Under the pieces are notes generated by a model. The model was not told the origin of the DNA. It made no database searches and was given only the letters and a program-made list of their open reading frames with translations. A stretch of 64,000 nucleotides of DNA, from assembly GCF_050908845.1 (NCBI RefSeq), contig NZ_CP194171.1, positions 3,844,001-3,908,000 on the forward strand, in the 5' to 3' direction. Position 1 is the stretch's first letter; every line of letters starts with the position of its first letter. Source of the DNA: Marinobacterium_D sp050908845 (GTDB taxonomy: Bacteria > Pseudomonadota > Gammaproteobacteria > Pseudomonadales > Balneatricaceae). A program made the position numbers and the translations under genes. Below, piece after piece: positions 52,213-61,227 of this stretch.

Positions 52213-52247
52213 TGACAATCTGTCACCCCCAGTGTCAGATTTTGACA
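52213..52247. promoter_or_regulatory. candidate PilR binding sites
   Basis: Four TGTC/GACA units occur within 35 bp (52214, 52221, 52233, 52244), about 70-100 bp upstream of the -24 element, the usual enhancer distance. P. aeruginosa PilR is reported to bind (C/G)TGTC units. The cluster lies just before the pilR stop codon. Confidence 0.6.
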
Positions 52248-52249
52248 AA

Positions 52250-53602
52250 CTAGTGTTTAAACTCTTGATCCACGTCCTGATCCAGCCCGTACTTCTGAAT
52301 TCTGTAGCGCAGCTGTCGCAGGGTCAGGCCCAGCTGACGCGCCGCCGCGGAGCGGTTCCAGCGGAACTGCTCCAGCACTGCAACCAGCTGTTCGCATTCA
52401 TCATTTTCCGACAGCGGCACCGAATGCCCCGCCGTTGATGGCCTATCCAACAGAGCCAGATCCTCAGCGCTAATTCGCCCATCCTCACAGAGAGCCAGGG
52501 CTCGCTCCAGAATATTTTCCAGTTCACGAACGTTACCGGGGAAGGCGTAGCCACAGAGTGCGCCGACGGCCTCTTCGGTCAGCTGGGCCGAGCAGCTTAT
52601 ACCACCCTCGCGGTTTCTGTTGACGATACGCTGCAGCAGGGCGTTTCCAAGCACTGGGATATCCTGCCGCCGCTCCCTTAGCGGCGGGACCTGAAGCTCA
52701 ATAACGTTGACGCGGTAATAAAGGTCCTGGCGGAAGTTACCTAGGCTGACCTCTTCATGCAGCTGCTTATGACTGGCACTGAGAATACGTACATCCACCG
52801 CCTGCTCGTGTTCCGCCCCCACTGGGCGAATTTTACGCTCCTGGATGGCCCGCAATAGCTTGACCTGCATCGACATCGGCATGTCACCGATCTCATCGAG
52901 AAATAGGGTGCCGCCCTCTGCCGCCTGGAAAAAACCCTCACGCTGACCGGCAGCGCCGGTAAAGCTCCCCTTCAGGTGACCAAAGAACTCCGATTCGATC
53001 AGATCTTCGGGGATAGCGCCGCAGTTGACCGCCACAAAAGGTCCCGCGCCGCGATGACTGCGGGCATGGATCTGGCGGGCAATAATCTCCTTGCCGGTGC
53101 CTGACTCACCAAAGATACACACTGGCGCCTGGGTTCGGGCCAACTTGTCGATACGTGACTTCAGCGCCAGCATAGGCGCTGAATCACCCACCAGATCATC
53201 ACTGCCGATCGGCGATGCGGCGTTAACCAGCGCCTGGTTTACCAGCGCCCTCAGCTGGTCAATCTCCAGCGGCTTGGAGACACAATCGAACGCCCCCTTG
53301 CGCAGCGCCTCTACCGCCAGTTCCATATCACCATAGGCTGTGATAATCGCCACCGGCAGGGCCGGATGCTTTTTCTGGATCTGTTCGACAAGCTCCATAC
53401 CCCGGCCATCGGGCAGGCGCATATCGGTCAGACAGAGATCAAACGGCTGCTCGGCTAGAAGCTCCCGCGCTTCCCGTAGCGTTGCAGCGGCACGGCACTC
53501 GGCCCCCATCCGCTCCAGAGTAATCTCCAGCAGCTGACGAATATCGGCCTCGTCATCAACAACCAGCACACGTGGCTGCTCAGCTGTCCGTTCAACTTGC
53601 AC
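52250..53602 (-). CDS. pilR: sigma-54-dependent response regulator of pilin expression
   Basis: A 450-residue NtrC-family activator. Receiver domain (phospho-Asp in CLTDMRLPDG), AAA+ domain with Walker A GESGTGKE and Walker B GGTLFLDEIG, and a Fis-type HTH at the C-terminus (RNRSAAARQLGLTLRQLRYRIQKYG, core SAAARQLGLTLRQLRY). The sigma-54 contact loop reads GSFTGA, a known variant of GAFTGA in PilR proteins. GTG start at 53602 overlaps the pilS end by 11 bp. It should activate pilA, which lies downstream on the same strand. Confidence 0.94.
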   Translation of the reverse strand: MQVERTAEQPRVLVVDDEADIRQLLEITLERMGAECRAAATLREARELLAEQPFDLCLTDMRLPDGRGMELVEQIQKKHPALPVAIITAYGDMELAVEALRKGAFDCVSKPLEIDQLRALVNQALVNAASPIGSDDLVGDSAPMLALKSRIDKLARTQAPVCIFGESGTGKEIIARQIHARSHRGAGPFVAVNCGAIPEDLIESEFFGHLKGSFTGAAGQREGFFQAAEGGTLFLDEIGDMPMSMQVKLLRAIQERKIRPVGAEHEQAVDVRILSASHKQLHEEVSLGNFRQDLYYRVNVIELQVPPLRERRQDIPVLGNALLQRIVNRNREGGISCSAQLTEEAVGALCGYAFPGNVRELENILERALALCEDGRISAEDLALLDRPSTAGHSVPLSENDECEQLVAVLEQFRWNRSAAARQLGLTLRQLRYRIQKYGLDQDVDQEFKH

Positions 53603-55217
53603 TTGCTGTTTCCTTTACATCATTGACTGCAGTTACCGGCCTTTCCATCGGGAAGCTGACCTGGAAGCAACCGCCCTTTCGATTACCGGCACTATAACGC
53701 ATTCCTTCACAGTACCGCAGTTCACAGTAGTTTGCTTCGCACAGTTCACGGGCGATATACAGCCCCAAGCCCGTACCCTCGTGCCTTGTGGAGTAGAAGG
53801 GTTCATAGATCATCGCCTGGATATCCCTGGGCACACCCGGCCCGTTATCCCAGATTTCGATACAGGGTGTGGCATTGGGCTCGGCCCGGTAAAGCGTCAA
53901 CCGGATAATCGCCTCCCCCTGCTCTGGCGCGCCATGGCGGAGCGCATTGTCGAGCAACAGCGTCAGCAGCTGCCGCAGGTGATCGGGATCGGCACGCACC
54001 TGAACCGGCACACCATCCTCTTCGATGCTGACGCGCAGCGAACGGTACAGATCAGGCCAGCTGAGGCGCCACTCTTCCTGCAGCCCCTGCAACCAGGCCG
54101 AAAGATCTATATCCTCCCAGCGCGGCACCTTTCGACGAGACAGGGTAAGCACATCCTGAATCAGGCGGTTAAGACGCCGTACCTGGTTGAGCAGAATCGA
54201 AATCAACGGCTGCTCCTTATCCGACATTGCCGGCGACTCTGCCAGCAGCTGGGACGCATGGCTGATCGCCCCCAGCGGATTACGGATCTCATGGGCAAGA
54301 CTGGCGGTCAGTCTGCCAAGCGCTGCCAGTTTCTCACGCTGCAGGCGGGAGTCCTGCTGCTCCGTGTTTTCCAGCATCATCAACGCCCGCTGATTGCGTC
54401 CCGGCCCGGTGGCTGTCAACTGGATACGCAGCGGCAGTATTTTTTCAGCGTTGAGGGGCTGCCCCAACCGCCAATTGCGTAATAGCTCCGCTAACGGACC
54501 GGAGAGTTCAACCAAGGGGCGGTGCAGCGCGTTTTCAGGCCGGATACCAAACAGCTCCGCCGCTGCCGGATTGATCATGCGGACCACATCCTGCTTATCG
54601 ACAACCAGCACCCCCTCCTCCATACGCTGAACGATAAGTGCGTTGAGCTGGGTCAGGCTTTGCAGGTCGAGCTCACGCTCCCCCATCAGGGCACGGGACT
54701 CTTCAACCGACCGGCCAACGACACCGCTGACCAGGGCTATGGTGAGGTGTGCAAGCGCCAGTACGCCGATATCTGCGACGGAAATACTGTGACCAAGAAA
54801 CCTCTGCGCTGACAACGACGCTGCAACAATCCCGACAATGGCAAGTACTGCATAGAGTTGTGTCCAGCGCCCCGGCTGCCAGAAACCGGCAAAAATCACC
54901 GGCAGCAAAGTCAGCGTGGCGAATATTCCCGGGCTGTTACCGCTGGAATAATCCAGTAAAGACAGCACGGTGATATCGACCAGCATCTGAAACACGAACT
55001 GCACCTGTCTCGACGCTTCTTTGCGCAGAAGACCAAAGCTGAAACCGATAGACAGCACCAGGTAGATCAGCGCCGTGATACCAAAGATGCTGGAGTCGTG
55101 ATTGATAAAGGGAAGGCTGGCGACAGGAATCAGCAGCAGGGTGACCAGGGATCCGCCAAGCACCATCCGGTAAAAGTTGAACAGCCGTAGCGCCCGCCGA
55201 TCCGACGTTGCCCCCAT
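53592..55217 (-). CDS. pilS: type IV pilus sensor histidine kinase
   Basis: A 541-residue kinase with six N-terminal membrane helices (about 15-175), a cytoplasmic PAS domain (about 195-300), the H-box LAHEIRNPLGAISHA, and an ATPase domain with N-box LLDNALRHG, G1 DNGPGVP and G2 GTGLGLYIA. In Pseudomonas PilS senses PilA in the membrane and controls PilR. Divergent from pilB by 130 bp. Confidence 0.93.
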   Translation of the reverse strand: MGATSDRRALRLFNFYRMVLGGSLVTLLLIPVASLPFINHDSSIFGITALIYLVLSIGFSFGLLRKEASRQVQFVFQMLVDITVLSLLDYSSGNSPGIFATLTLLPVIFAGFWQPGRWTQLYAVLAIVGIVAASLSAQRFLGHSISVADIGVLALAHLTIALVSGVVGRSVEESRALMGERELDLQSLTQLNALIVQRMEEGVLVVDKQDVVRMINPAAAELFGIRPENALHRPLVELSGPLAELLRNWRLGQPLNAEKILPLRIQLTATGPGRNQRALMMLENTEQQDSRLQREKLAALGRLTASLAHEIRNPLGAISHASQLLAESPAMSDKEQPLISILLNQVRRLNRLIQDVLTLSRRKVPRWEDIDLSAWLQGLQEEWRLSWPDLYRSLRVSIEEDGVPVQVRADPDHLRQLLTLLLDNALRHGAPEQGEAIIRLTLYRAEPNATPCIEIWDNGPGVPRDIQAMIYEPFYSTRHEGTGLGLYIARELCEANYCELRYCEGMRYSAGNRKGGCFQVSFPMERPVTAVNDVKETASAS

Positions 55218-55347
55218 CAGAAAAAGACCCTGGTCAAGTTATGTCTAATCATATTTGCCACTACCCATTTGCCAGTATCCGGAGGCTACTATAGAGTATC
55301 CTTAACACCGTTTCTTTGGTCTGATTTGCAAAAGTAAGGTAAGGCAG

Positions 55348-57060
55348 TTGTCAAACGGATTTCAACCACTTAGCGGTCTCGCTAAGCGCCTCGTCAACGA
55401 TGGCGCATTCTCCGCCGAAGTCGCCATGGAAGCGCTGACTCAGTCCCGCAATGCCAATCAGAGCTTTGTCAGCTACATCATATCCCAGCGTCTGGTCAGC
55501 TCCCACCGTGCCGCCTGCGCCGCGTCGGAAGAGTTCGGCCTGCCGCTGCTTGACCTGGATGCCTTCGCCGGTGATGCGATTCCCCAGGGGCTGATTGCCG
55601 AAAATCTGATCCAGAGCCACCGCGCCCTGCCGCTGATGCAGCGGGAAAACCGGCTGTTCGTCGCGATTGCGGATCCGACCAACATCCAGGCGCTGGACGA
55701 GATCAAGTTTCACACCGGTATCACCACCGAGGCGGTGATCGTCGAGGAGGACAAGCTCTCCCGCCGCATCGAAACCTTCCTGGATGCCGGCACCGAGGCT
55801 CTGGAAGACCTGGACGATGCAGACCTCGATAATATCGACACGGAAGACGACTCCAGAAAAAAGGAGGAGGAGTCCGCCGAGGAAGCCACCTCCGACGCAC
55901 CTATAGTCCGTTTTATCAACAAGATTCTGCTGGATGCGATCAAGAACGGTGCCTCCGATATCCATTTCGAGCCTTACGAGAAGGCTTACCGGATTCGCTG
56001 CCGTATCGACGGTATCCTGCAGGAGGTGAGCAAACCTCCCACAAACCTGGCATCGCGGCTTTCGGCCCGTCTCAAAGTGATGTCCAATATGGATATCGCC
56101 GAACGACGCGTTCCCCAGGACGGGCGTATCAAGCTCAAGGTTTCCGCCAAACGCGCCATCGATTTCCGTGTTAACACCCTGCCCACACTCTGGGGCGAAA
56201 AGATCGTACTGCGTATTCTGGATCCCACCAGTGCAACCATCGGTGTCGATGCGCTTGGTTTCGAGCCGGATCAGAAAGAGGTCTACCTGAAGACGCTCGA
56301 GCGTCCCCAGGGGATGGTATTGGTCACCGGCCCCACCGGTTCCGGTAAGACCGTTACTCTGTATACCGGCCTCAATATTCTCAATACCGAAGAGCGCAAT
56401 ATCTCCACCGCAGAGGACCCGGTGGAAATCAATATGGAAGGCATCAACCAGGTCCATGTGAACGCAAAGGTCGGTCTGACCTTTGCCGAGGCGCTGCGCT
56501 CCTTCCTGCGTCAGGACCCGGACGTGGTCATGGTGGGTGAAATCCGAGATCTGGAAACCGCGGAGATCGCCATCAAGGCGGCACAAACCGGTCACATGGT
56601 GCTCTCGACCCTGCACACCAACAGCGCCCCCGAAACCCTAACCCGTCTGCGTAACATGGGCGTCCCATCGTTTAACATCGCCACCTCGGTGAGCCTTATC
56701 ATCGCACAGCGCCTGGCGCGTCGGCTTTGTGAGTCCTGTAAGCAGCCGCATAGTCTGCCGGAAGCTGCTCTCCTGGAGGAAGGTTTCAAACCGGAGGCGT
56801 TAGGTGAACTGAAAATCTTCGCAGCCAACCCCGATGGCTGTAACAAGTGCAACCGAGGTTATAAGGGTCGTGTCGGTATCTATGAGATGCTGATGATGAC
56901 CACGGAAATCGCTGAATGCATCATGGAAAACGGTAACTCGCTGGATATTCTGCGGGTAGCACGAGACCAGGGCTTCAAGACCCTGCGTCAGTCAGGACTG
57001 CGCAAGGTTGCCAGCGGACTGACCAGCCTTGAAGAGATGAACCGCGTTATCAAGGTCTGA
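55348..57060 (+). CDS. pilB: type IV pilus extension ATPase
   Basis: A 570-residue hexameric ATPase that drives pilus extension. N-terminal T2SSE_N/MshEN-like domain (about 10-150), an acidic linker (about 150-180), then the secretion ATPase core: Walker A GPTGSGKT, Asp box, Walker B-like VGEIRD and His box HTNSA. Four cysteines (CESCKQP and CNKCNRG) form the zinc site of PilB. The start is a TTG at 55348: AAGGTAAGG lies just upstream and no ATG fits the conserved N-terminus. Operon with pilC and pilD. Confidence 0.95.
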   Translation: MSNGFQPLSGLAKRLVNDGAFSAEVAMEALTQSRNANQSFVSYIISQRLVSSHRAACAASEEFGLPLLDLDAFAGDAIPQGLIAENLIQSHRALPLMQRENRLFVAIADPTNIQALDEIKFHTGITTEAVIVEEDKLSRRIETFLDAGTEALEDLDDADLDNIDTEDDSRKKEEESAEEATSDAPIVRFINKILLDAIKNGASDIHFEPYEKAYRIRCRIDGILQEVSKPPTNLASRLSARLKVMSNMDIAERRVPQDGRIKLKVSAKRAIDFRVNTLPTLWGEKIVLRILDPTSATIGVDALGFEPDQKEVYLKTLERPQGMVLVTGPTGSGKTVTLYTGLNILNTEERNISTAEDPVEINMEGINQVHVNAKVGLTFAEALRSFLRQDPDVVMVGEIRDLETAEIAIKAAQTGHMVLSTLHTNSAPETLTRLRNMGVPSFNIATSVSLIIAQRLARRLCESCKQPHSLPEAALLEEGFKPEALGELKIFAANPDGCNKCNRGYKGRVGIYEMLMMTTEIAECIMENGNSLDILRVARDQGFKTLRQSGLRKVASGLTSLEEMNRVIKV

Positions 57061-57096
57061 TACCCCGCTGACTGGAACCTATAGGCAGACAAGATT

Positions 57097-58326
57097 ATGG
57101 CGACAAGAACCAAAGAAGCAAAACGCGTCACCTTCGCGTGGCAGGGCAAGGACAAAAGCGGCAACGTCAGCAAAGGCAAGATCGATGCTGAGAGTATTGC
57201 TGTCGCCAAGACACTGCTGCGCAAACAGGGTATCAACCCGGGCAAGGTGACCAAGGAACGAGCTTCACTGTTCAGCGGCGGACGCAACAAGCCGATCAAG
57301 CCTCTGGATATTGCGTTCTTTACCCGCCAGATGGCCACGATGATGAAAGCGGGCGTGCCGATCATCCAGGCACTGGATATCGTGGGCCAGGGTGCCGAGA
57401 AGGTGAAGCTTAAGGAGCTGATCTACACGATCCGCGCCGATGTCAGCGGCGGTAACGATTTTTCCACCGCACTGTCCAAACACCCGGATCACTTCGATGA
57501 CCTGTTTTGCAGCCTGATCCAGGCCGGTGAAGCCTCGGGTCAACTTGAGACCATGCTCGACCGCGTTGCCACCTACAAGGAAAAGATCGAGTCGCTGAAG
57601 GCCAAGATCAAGAAAGCGCTGACCTACCCAACAGCGGTTATTATCGTCGCGATCATCGTTACCGCGATCCTTCTGGTCAAAGTGGTTCCGGTCTTTGATG
57701 AAGTATTCAGCAGCTTCGGCGCCGCCCTCCCCGCCTTTACGCTCTGGGTTATCGGCTTATCGGAGTTTGCACAACAGTACTGGTTCTTTGCTCTGCTCGG
57801 AATTATCGCCGCGATCGTCGCCTTTGTTCAGGCAAAGAAGCGATCACAGAAGTTTGCCGATTTTGTCGACCGTGCGCTGTTAAAGATACCTATCATTGGC
57901 GGTATCATTAATGAAGCGATTATCGCCCGTTTCGCCCGCACCCTGGCCACCACCTTTGCCGCCGGCGTCCCCCTTGTGCAGGCGCTGGACTCGACTGCAG
58001 GAGCCGCTGGTAACGTGGTTTATCGCAATGCTACGCTGCAGATCCGTAACGGCGTATCCACCGGCCAGTCATTGACCAACGCGATCAATATGACCGGCGT
58101 ATTCCCGGTGATGATGGTGCAGATGACCTCCATAGGTGAAGAGTCCGGCTCTTTGGACATGATGCTCGACAAGGTTGCTTCCTTCTACGAGGAGGCGGTC
58201 GATAATGCGGTAGATAACCTGTCCAGCCTGCTTGAGCCTCTGATCATGTGCATTCTCGGTGTACTCGTCGGTGGCTTGGTTGTAGCCATGTACCTGCCGA
58301 TCTTCCAGCTCGGTAACGTGGTGTAA
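57097..58326 (+). CDS. pilC: type IV pilus inner-membrane platform protein
   Basis: A 409-residue protein with two T2SSF domains (FFTRQMATMMKAGVPIIQAL and ARFARTLATTFAAGVPLVQAL being their starts, cited as TRQMATMMKAGVP and ARTLATTFAAGVP) and three membrane helices (about 175-195, 220-245 and 380-400). It links PilB to the growing pilus. N-terminal cytoplasmic part FAWQGKDKSGNVSKGKI is typical. 36 bp after pilB; a hairpin follows. Confidence 0.95.
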   Translation: MATRTKEAKRVTFAWQGKDKSGNVSKGKIDAESIAVAKTLLRKQGINPGKVTKERASLFSGGRNKPIKPLDIAFFTRQMATMMKAGVPIIQALDIVGQGAEKVKLKELIYTIRADVSGGNDFSTALSKHPDHFDDLFCSLIQAGEASGQLETMLDRVATYKEKIESLKAKIKKALTYPTAVIIVAIIVTAILLVKVVPVFDEVFSSFGAALPAFTLWVIGLSEFAQQYWFFALLGIIAAIVAFVQAKKRSQKFADFVDRALLKIPIIGGIINEAIIARFARTLATTFAAGVPLVQALDSTAGAAGNVVYRNATLQIRNGVSTGQSLTNAINMTGVFPVMMVQMTSIGEESGSLDMMLDKVASFYEEAVDNAVDNLSSLLEPLIMCILGVLVGGLVVAMYLPIFQLGNVV

Positions 58327-58357
58327 GGAACCCCACAGGATCTGAATCCGTATTGTT

Positions 58358-58383
58358 AAAGGCCTCTTGATCAGAGGCCTTTT
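58358..58383 (+). terminator. terminator between pilC and pilD
   Basis: AAAGGCCTCT-tgatc-AGAGGCCTTT followed by TATTTT. It could lower pilD expression relative to pilBC, or pilD may be read through it. Confidence 0.8.
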
Positions 58384-58414
58384 ATTTTAAGCAAGCGCCT
58401 TAAAGAGACCCGTT

Positions 58415-59296
58415 TTGTCCTCTATTTACACCGTCTACGCCATCCTGGCCGAGCCAAGCGTTCTCTCGCTTGTTGCGGGGCTTATGCTTTCATTGATGGT
58501 CGGCAGCTTCCTTAATGTGGTGATCTACCGCCTGCCGGTAATGATGGAAAGAGAATGGGAGGCGATGACAGCCTCTGTCGACACCAGCTCAAGCGATGGA
58601 ACAGATAGCGAGCCATTCAACCTGGCGGTGCCCGCTTCACGCTGCAGCCACTGTGGGCACTGGATCCGCTGGTACGAGAACATTCCCGTGCTGAGCTACC
58701 TGGCTTTGCGAGGAAAATGCAGCGGTTGCGGTGAAAGAATCTCCCTGCGCTACCCGTCCATCGAGCTGGCCACGGGCCTGCTGGGGGCCTTTATCGGCTG
58801 GCAATTCGGGTTGGGACTGACCGGTATAGCGATGCTTGCGCTGACCTGGGTTCTGATCGCCCTGACCTTTATCGATATCGACCACCAGCTACTGCCGGAC
58901 CGGCTCACCCTGCCGCTGATATGGCTGGGCTTGTTGCTGAATACTCAGGGGCTTTTCACCTCGCTTGAGCACGCGGTCATCGGTGCAGCGGCCGGATACC
59001 TGGTACTCTGGAGCGTTTACTGGATCTTCAAGCTGCTGACCGGCAAGGAGGGGATGGGCTATGGTGATTTCAAGCTGCTGGCGGCCATTGGTGCCTGGGG
59101 CGGTTTTGAGGTTCTGCCGCTGACCATTCTACTCTCGTCCGTGGTTGGCGTGTTGCTGGCTCTCGTACTGATGGCGGCGAAAAGACACAAGGCGGCCAAC
59201 CCTCTGCCTTTTGGTCCCTACCTGGCGATTGCCGGCTGGATTGCATTGATCTGGGGTGAGCAGATTAATGCCTGGTATCTGGGGATGCTGCTGTAG
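58415..59296 (+). CDS. pilD: prepilin peptidase / N-methyltransferase
   Basis: A 293-residue polytopic aspartyl protease that cleaves PilA-type leaders and methylates the new N-terminus. Four cysteines in CSHCGHW ... CSGCGE, the GSFLNVVIYRLP motif, and the catalytic aspartates in DIDHQLLPD and GYGDFK are present. The start is a TTG at 58415 with GAGA upstream; starting at the next ATG would cut the first helix. A 20-residue polar insert rich in Ser and Asp (about 50-68) precedes the zinc site. Last gene of the pil block. Confidence 0.93.
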   Translation: MSSIYTVYAILAEPSVLSLVAGLMLSLMVGSFLNVVIYRLPVMMEREWEAMTASVDTSSSDGTDSEPFNLAVPASRCSHCGHWIRWYENIPVLSYLALRGKCSGCGERISLRYPSIELATGLLGAFIGWQFGLGLTGIAMLALTWVLIALTFIDIDHQLLPDRLTLPLIWLGLLLNTQGLFTSLEHAVIGAAAGYLVLWSVYWIFKLLTGKEGMGYGDFKLLAAIGAWGGFEVLPLTILLSSVVGVLLALVLMAAKRHKAANPLPFGPYLAIAGWIALIWGEQINAWYLGMLL

Positions 59297-59447
59297 GATG
59301 GCATGCCCTCGTGCCGATTTGGGCTGGCACGGTGATGGTTCAAAACCATGGCGGGTGATCGGGGCGGGGGCGCCCCTCCTACGACGGGAAAGAACCGACA
59401 GGAGGCACGAACCCCTGCCGATTGGGTATACAGGGCCGTGGGTCGGT

Positions 59448-59660
59448 TTAATGCCTAGTCGGCGTAAAGGGCTGCTCTTCCGGATCCAGGCCACTGCTGT
59501 AATCATCGATGGAGGGTTCCGCCGCTATCTGGTAGCCCTCGCTGGCCCACTCTCCCAGGTCGATCAGCCGGCAGCGTTTGCTGCAGAAGGGTCTGAAGGT
59601 GTTTTCCTGGCTGTAGACGGTTTGCTTGCCACACTGCGGGCATTTGATCTTCATACTCAT
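59448..59660 (-). CDS. yacG: DNA gyrase inhibitor YacG
   Basis: A 70-residue zinc-ribbon protein. Ligands are the four cysteines in CPQCGK and FCSKRC, followed by LIDLGEWASEGY, the family signature. E. coli YacG binds GyrB and blocks DNA binding. Its ATG overlaps the coaE stop (ATGA), the usual coaE-yacG arrangement, here without pilD in the same operon although pilD is adjacent and convergent. Confidence 0.93.
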   Translation of the reverse strand: MSMKIKCPQCGKQTVYSQENTFRPFCSKRCRLIDLGEWASEGYQIAAEPSIDDYSSGLDPEEQPFTPTRH

Positions 59661-60271
59661 TCACTCTCTCCGCTTTTCTGCTGCAACCGGCGGTGAAGCG
59701 TCTCAACCTGCTCACGCAGATGTTCAAGACTGGTGCTGTTATCCAGCAGGTAATCTGCTGTCGCCTGCCGCGCCTGCCTTGTGGCCTGGGAAGCCAGGAT
59801 ACGCTCGACCTGCTCCCGGGTTACGCCATCGCGGGCCAGCGTGCGCTCTATCTGGGTGGTTTCATCCACATCAACCACGATAACCTCATCCACAAGGCTA
59901 TCCTGCCCTGACTCGATCAGTAAAGGCGAGACCAGGAGCGCATAGGCCGACTGAAAGCTGGCCAGCTTCTCACGAATTCGCTTATTGATAAGCGGATGAA
60001 GCAGGTTTTCGAGCCACTTTCGCTGCTCTGCCTCTTTAAAAACCAGCTCACGGAGCCGCTTACGGTCAAGCCTGCCGTCCTGCTGTATAACCTCGGGACC
60101 GAAATGCGCGGCAATATTCTCCAACGCGGGCTCGCCGGGTTCAACAACCTCCCGGGCAACCACATCGGCATCCACCAGAGGCACACCGAGCGCAGAGAAC
60201 ATATCTGCCGCGGCGCTTTTTCCGCTGCCGATGCCACCGGTGAGGCCGACCTTTAACGTTTTACCGCTCAC
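59657..60271 (-). CDS. coaE: dephospho-CoA kinase
   Basis: A P-loop kinase (about 204 residues) for the last step of coenzyme A synthesis. P-loop GLTGGIGSGKSAAAD, substrate region LVDADVVARE, lid HPLINKRIREKL, and VVDVDETTQIERTLARDG are all typical. GTG at 60271 is preferred because it overlaps the upstream stop as GTGA; another GTG at 60280 is possible. Co-transcribed with mutT/thiE-like and argJ. Confidence 0.93.
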   Translation of the reverse strand: MSGKTLKVGLTGGIGSGKSAAADMFSALGVPLVDADVVAREVVEPGEPALENIAAHFGPEVIQQDGRLDRKRLRELVFKEAEQRKWLENLLHPLINKRIREKLASFQSAYALLVSPLLIESGQDSLVDEVIVVDVDETTQIERTLARDGVTREQVERILASQATRQARQATADYLLDNSTSLEHLREQVETLHRRLQQKSGESE

Positions 60272-61221
60272 GAGCGCCACCAGTCCGAGATCGATGCTAT
60301 ACCCTGGCCACCCTGTTGCCAGGCCTCGGCGAGATCGACCTCACCGACACCGCCCAGGGCGTAAGCAGGAATCACAGCCTGCTCGGTTAACCCGTAAAAA
60401 CGGGGCCAGCCCAAGGGCTCGGCATCCGGATGGGAAGCGGTCAGTGCGACCGGTGACAAGGTCACGAAATCCAGTCCCAGCTCTGCGGTGCGATTCAGTT
60501 CGGTTTCGTTATGACAGGAGGCGCTCAGCCAGGTACCGGAAAAGCTTGCGCGGCTTTCCAGCTCATTAAGACGCGCCGAACTCAAATGAAGACGGTCGGC
60601 GTTTAATTCGTTAGCAAGCTCTACACTAGCGTTAAGAATCAGCGGATAACCGTTTGCGTCGCACCAGGGCTTTAACTGCCGGTAAATCTGCGCCAGCCGG
60701 GCTTCATCCAGCGCCGGGTCGCGCAGCATAAACTGGCAAGGCCCTCGTTCAGCTGCAATCGCAATGTTATGTTTCAGAGTGCTCAGTTCGATACTGTCGA
60801 GCGCGCCGGTTATCCACAATCGCGGCGGAAGTTGAGCCGCTTTGACGATGGGTCTATTCGCCGCCGGAAAGGTGTAATTGCAGAGTTCGCCGGCACTTAC
60901 CCACTGCACCGGCTGACCTTCACGACCGTGAGCGGTCCCTGCAAAGCCGGTGACTTTCCAGACATCGAGCAGTACCGATTTATCCGGGTAGTGGTGCGAG
61001 ATACGGATCAGCGGCCGGGCCTGCTCGACCTGGATACCCAACTCTTCATCGAGCTCACGCGAAAGCGCCATCTGGACCGGCTCGCCAGACTCTACCTTGC
61101 CTCCCGGGAACTCCCAGAGACCGCCCTGATGTTTGTCATCGGGGCGTCTGGCTATCAGGATACGCTGCTGTTCATCGACGATCACCGCCGCCGCTACATG
61201 TATCAACCTTGAATCCGACAT
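60268..61221 (-). CDS. mutT: MutT Nudix hydrolase fused to ThiE-like domain
   Basis: A 317-residue two-domain protein. Residues 1-130 are MutT, which removes 8-oxo-dGTP from the nucleotide pool; the Nudix box at 40-62 keeps the pattern G-x5-E-x7-REUxEExGU, ending RELDEELGI. Residues about 140-317 are a thiamine-phosphate-synthase-like TIM barrel (LILNASVELANELNADRLHLSS, cited by core ADRLHLSS, and the YALGGVGEVDLAEAW end). The fusion is common in Pseudomonas and relatives; the role of the second domain is unclear because several ThiE substrate residues are changed. Six bp after argJ. Confidence 0.92.
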   Translation of the reverse strand: MSDSRLIHVAAAVIVDEQQRILIARRPDDKHQGGLWEFPGGKVESGEPVQMALSRELDEELGIQVEQARPLIRISHHYPDKSVLLDVWKVTGFAGTAHGREGQPVQWVSAGELCNYTFPAANRPIVKAAQLPPRLWITGALDSIELSTLKHNIAIAAERGPCQFMLRDPALDEARLAQIYRQLKPWCDANGYPLILNASVELANELNADRLHLSSARLNELESRASFSGTWLSASCHNETELNRTAELGLDFVTLSPVALTASHPDAEPLGWPRFYGLTEQAVIPAYALGGVGEVDLAEAWQQGGQGIASISDWWRS

Positions 61222-61227
61222 GGCCGA

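Noticed and set aside
55351..56616. 421-codon open frame antisense to pilB
   Set aside because: Shadow of pilB, which has all expected motifs on the plus strand.
59297..59447. Possible tRNA or small RNA between pilD and yacG
   Set aside because: No cloverleaf or terminator-like hairpin could be drawn; it appears to be plain spacer between convergent genes.
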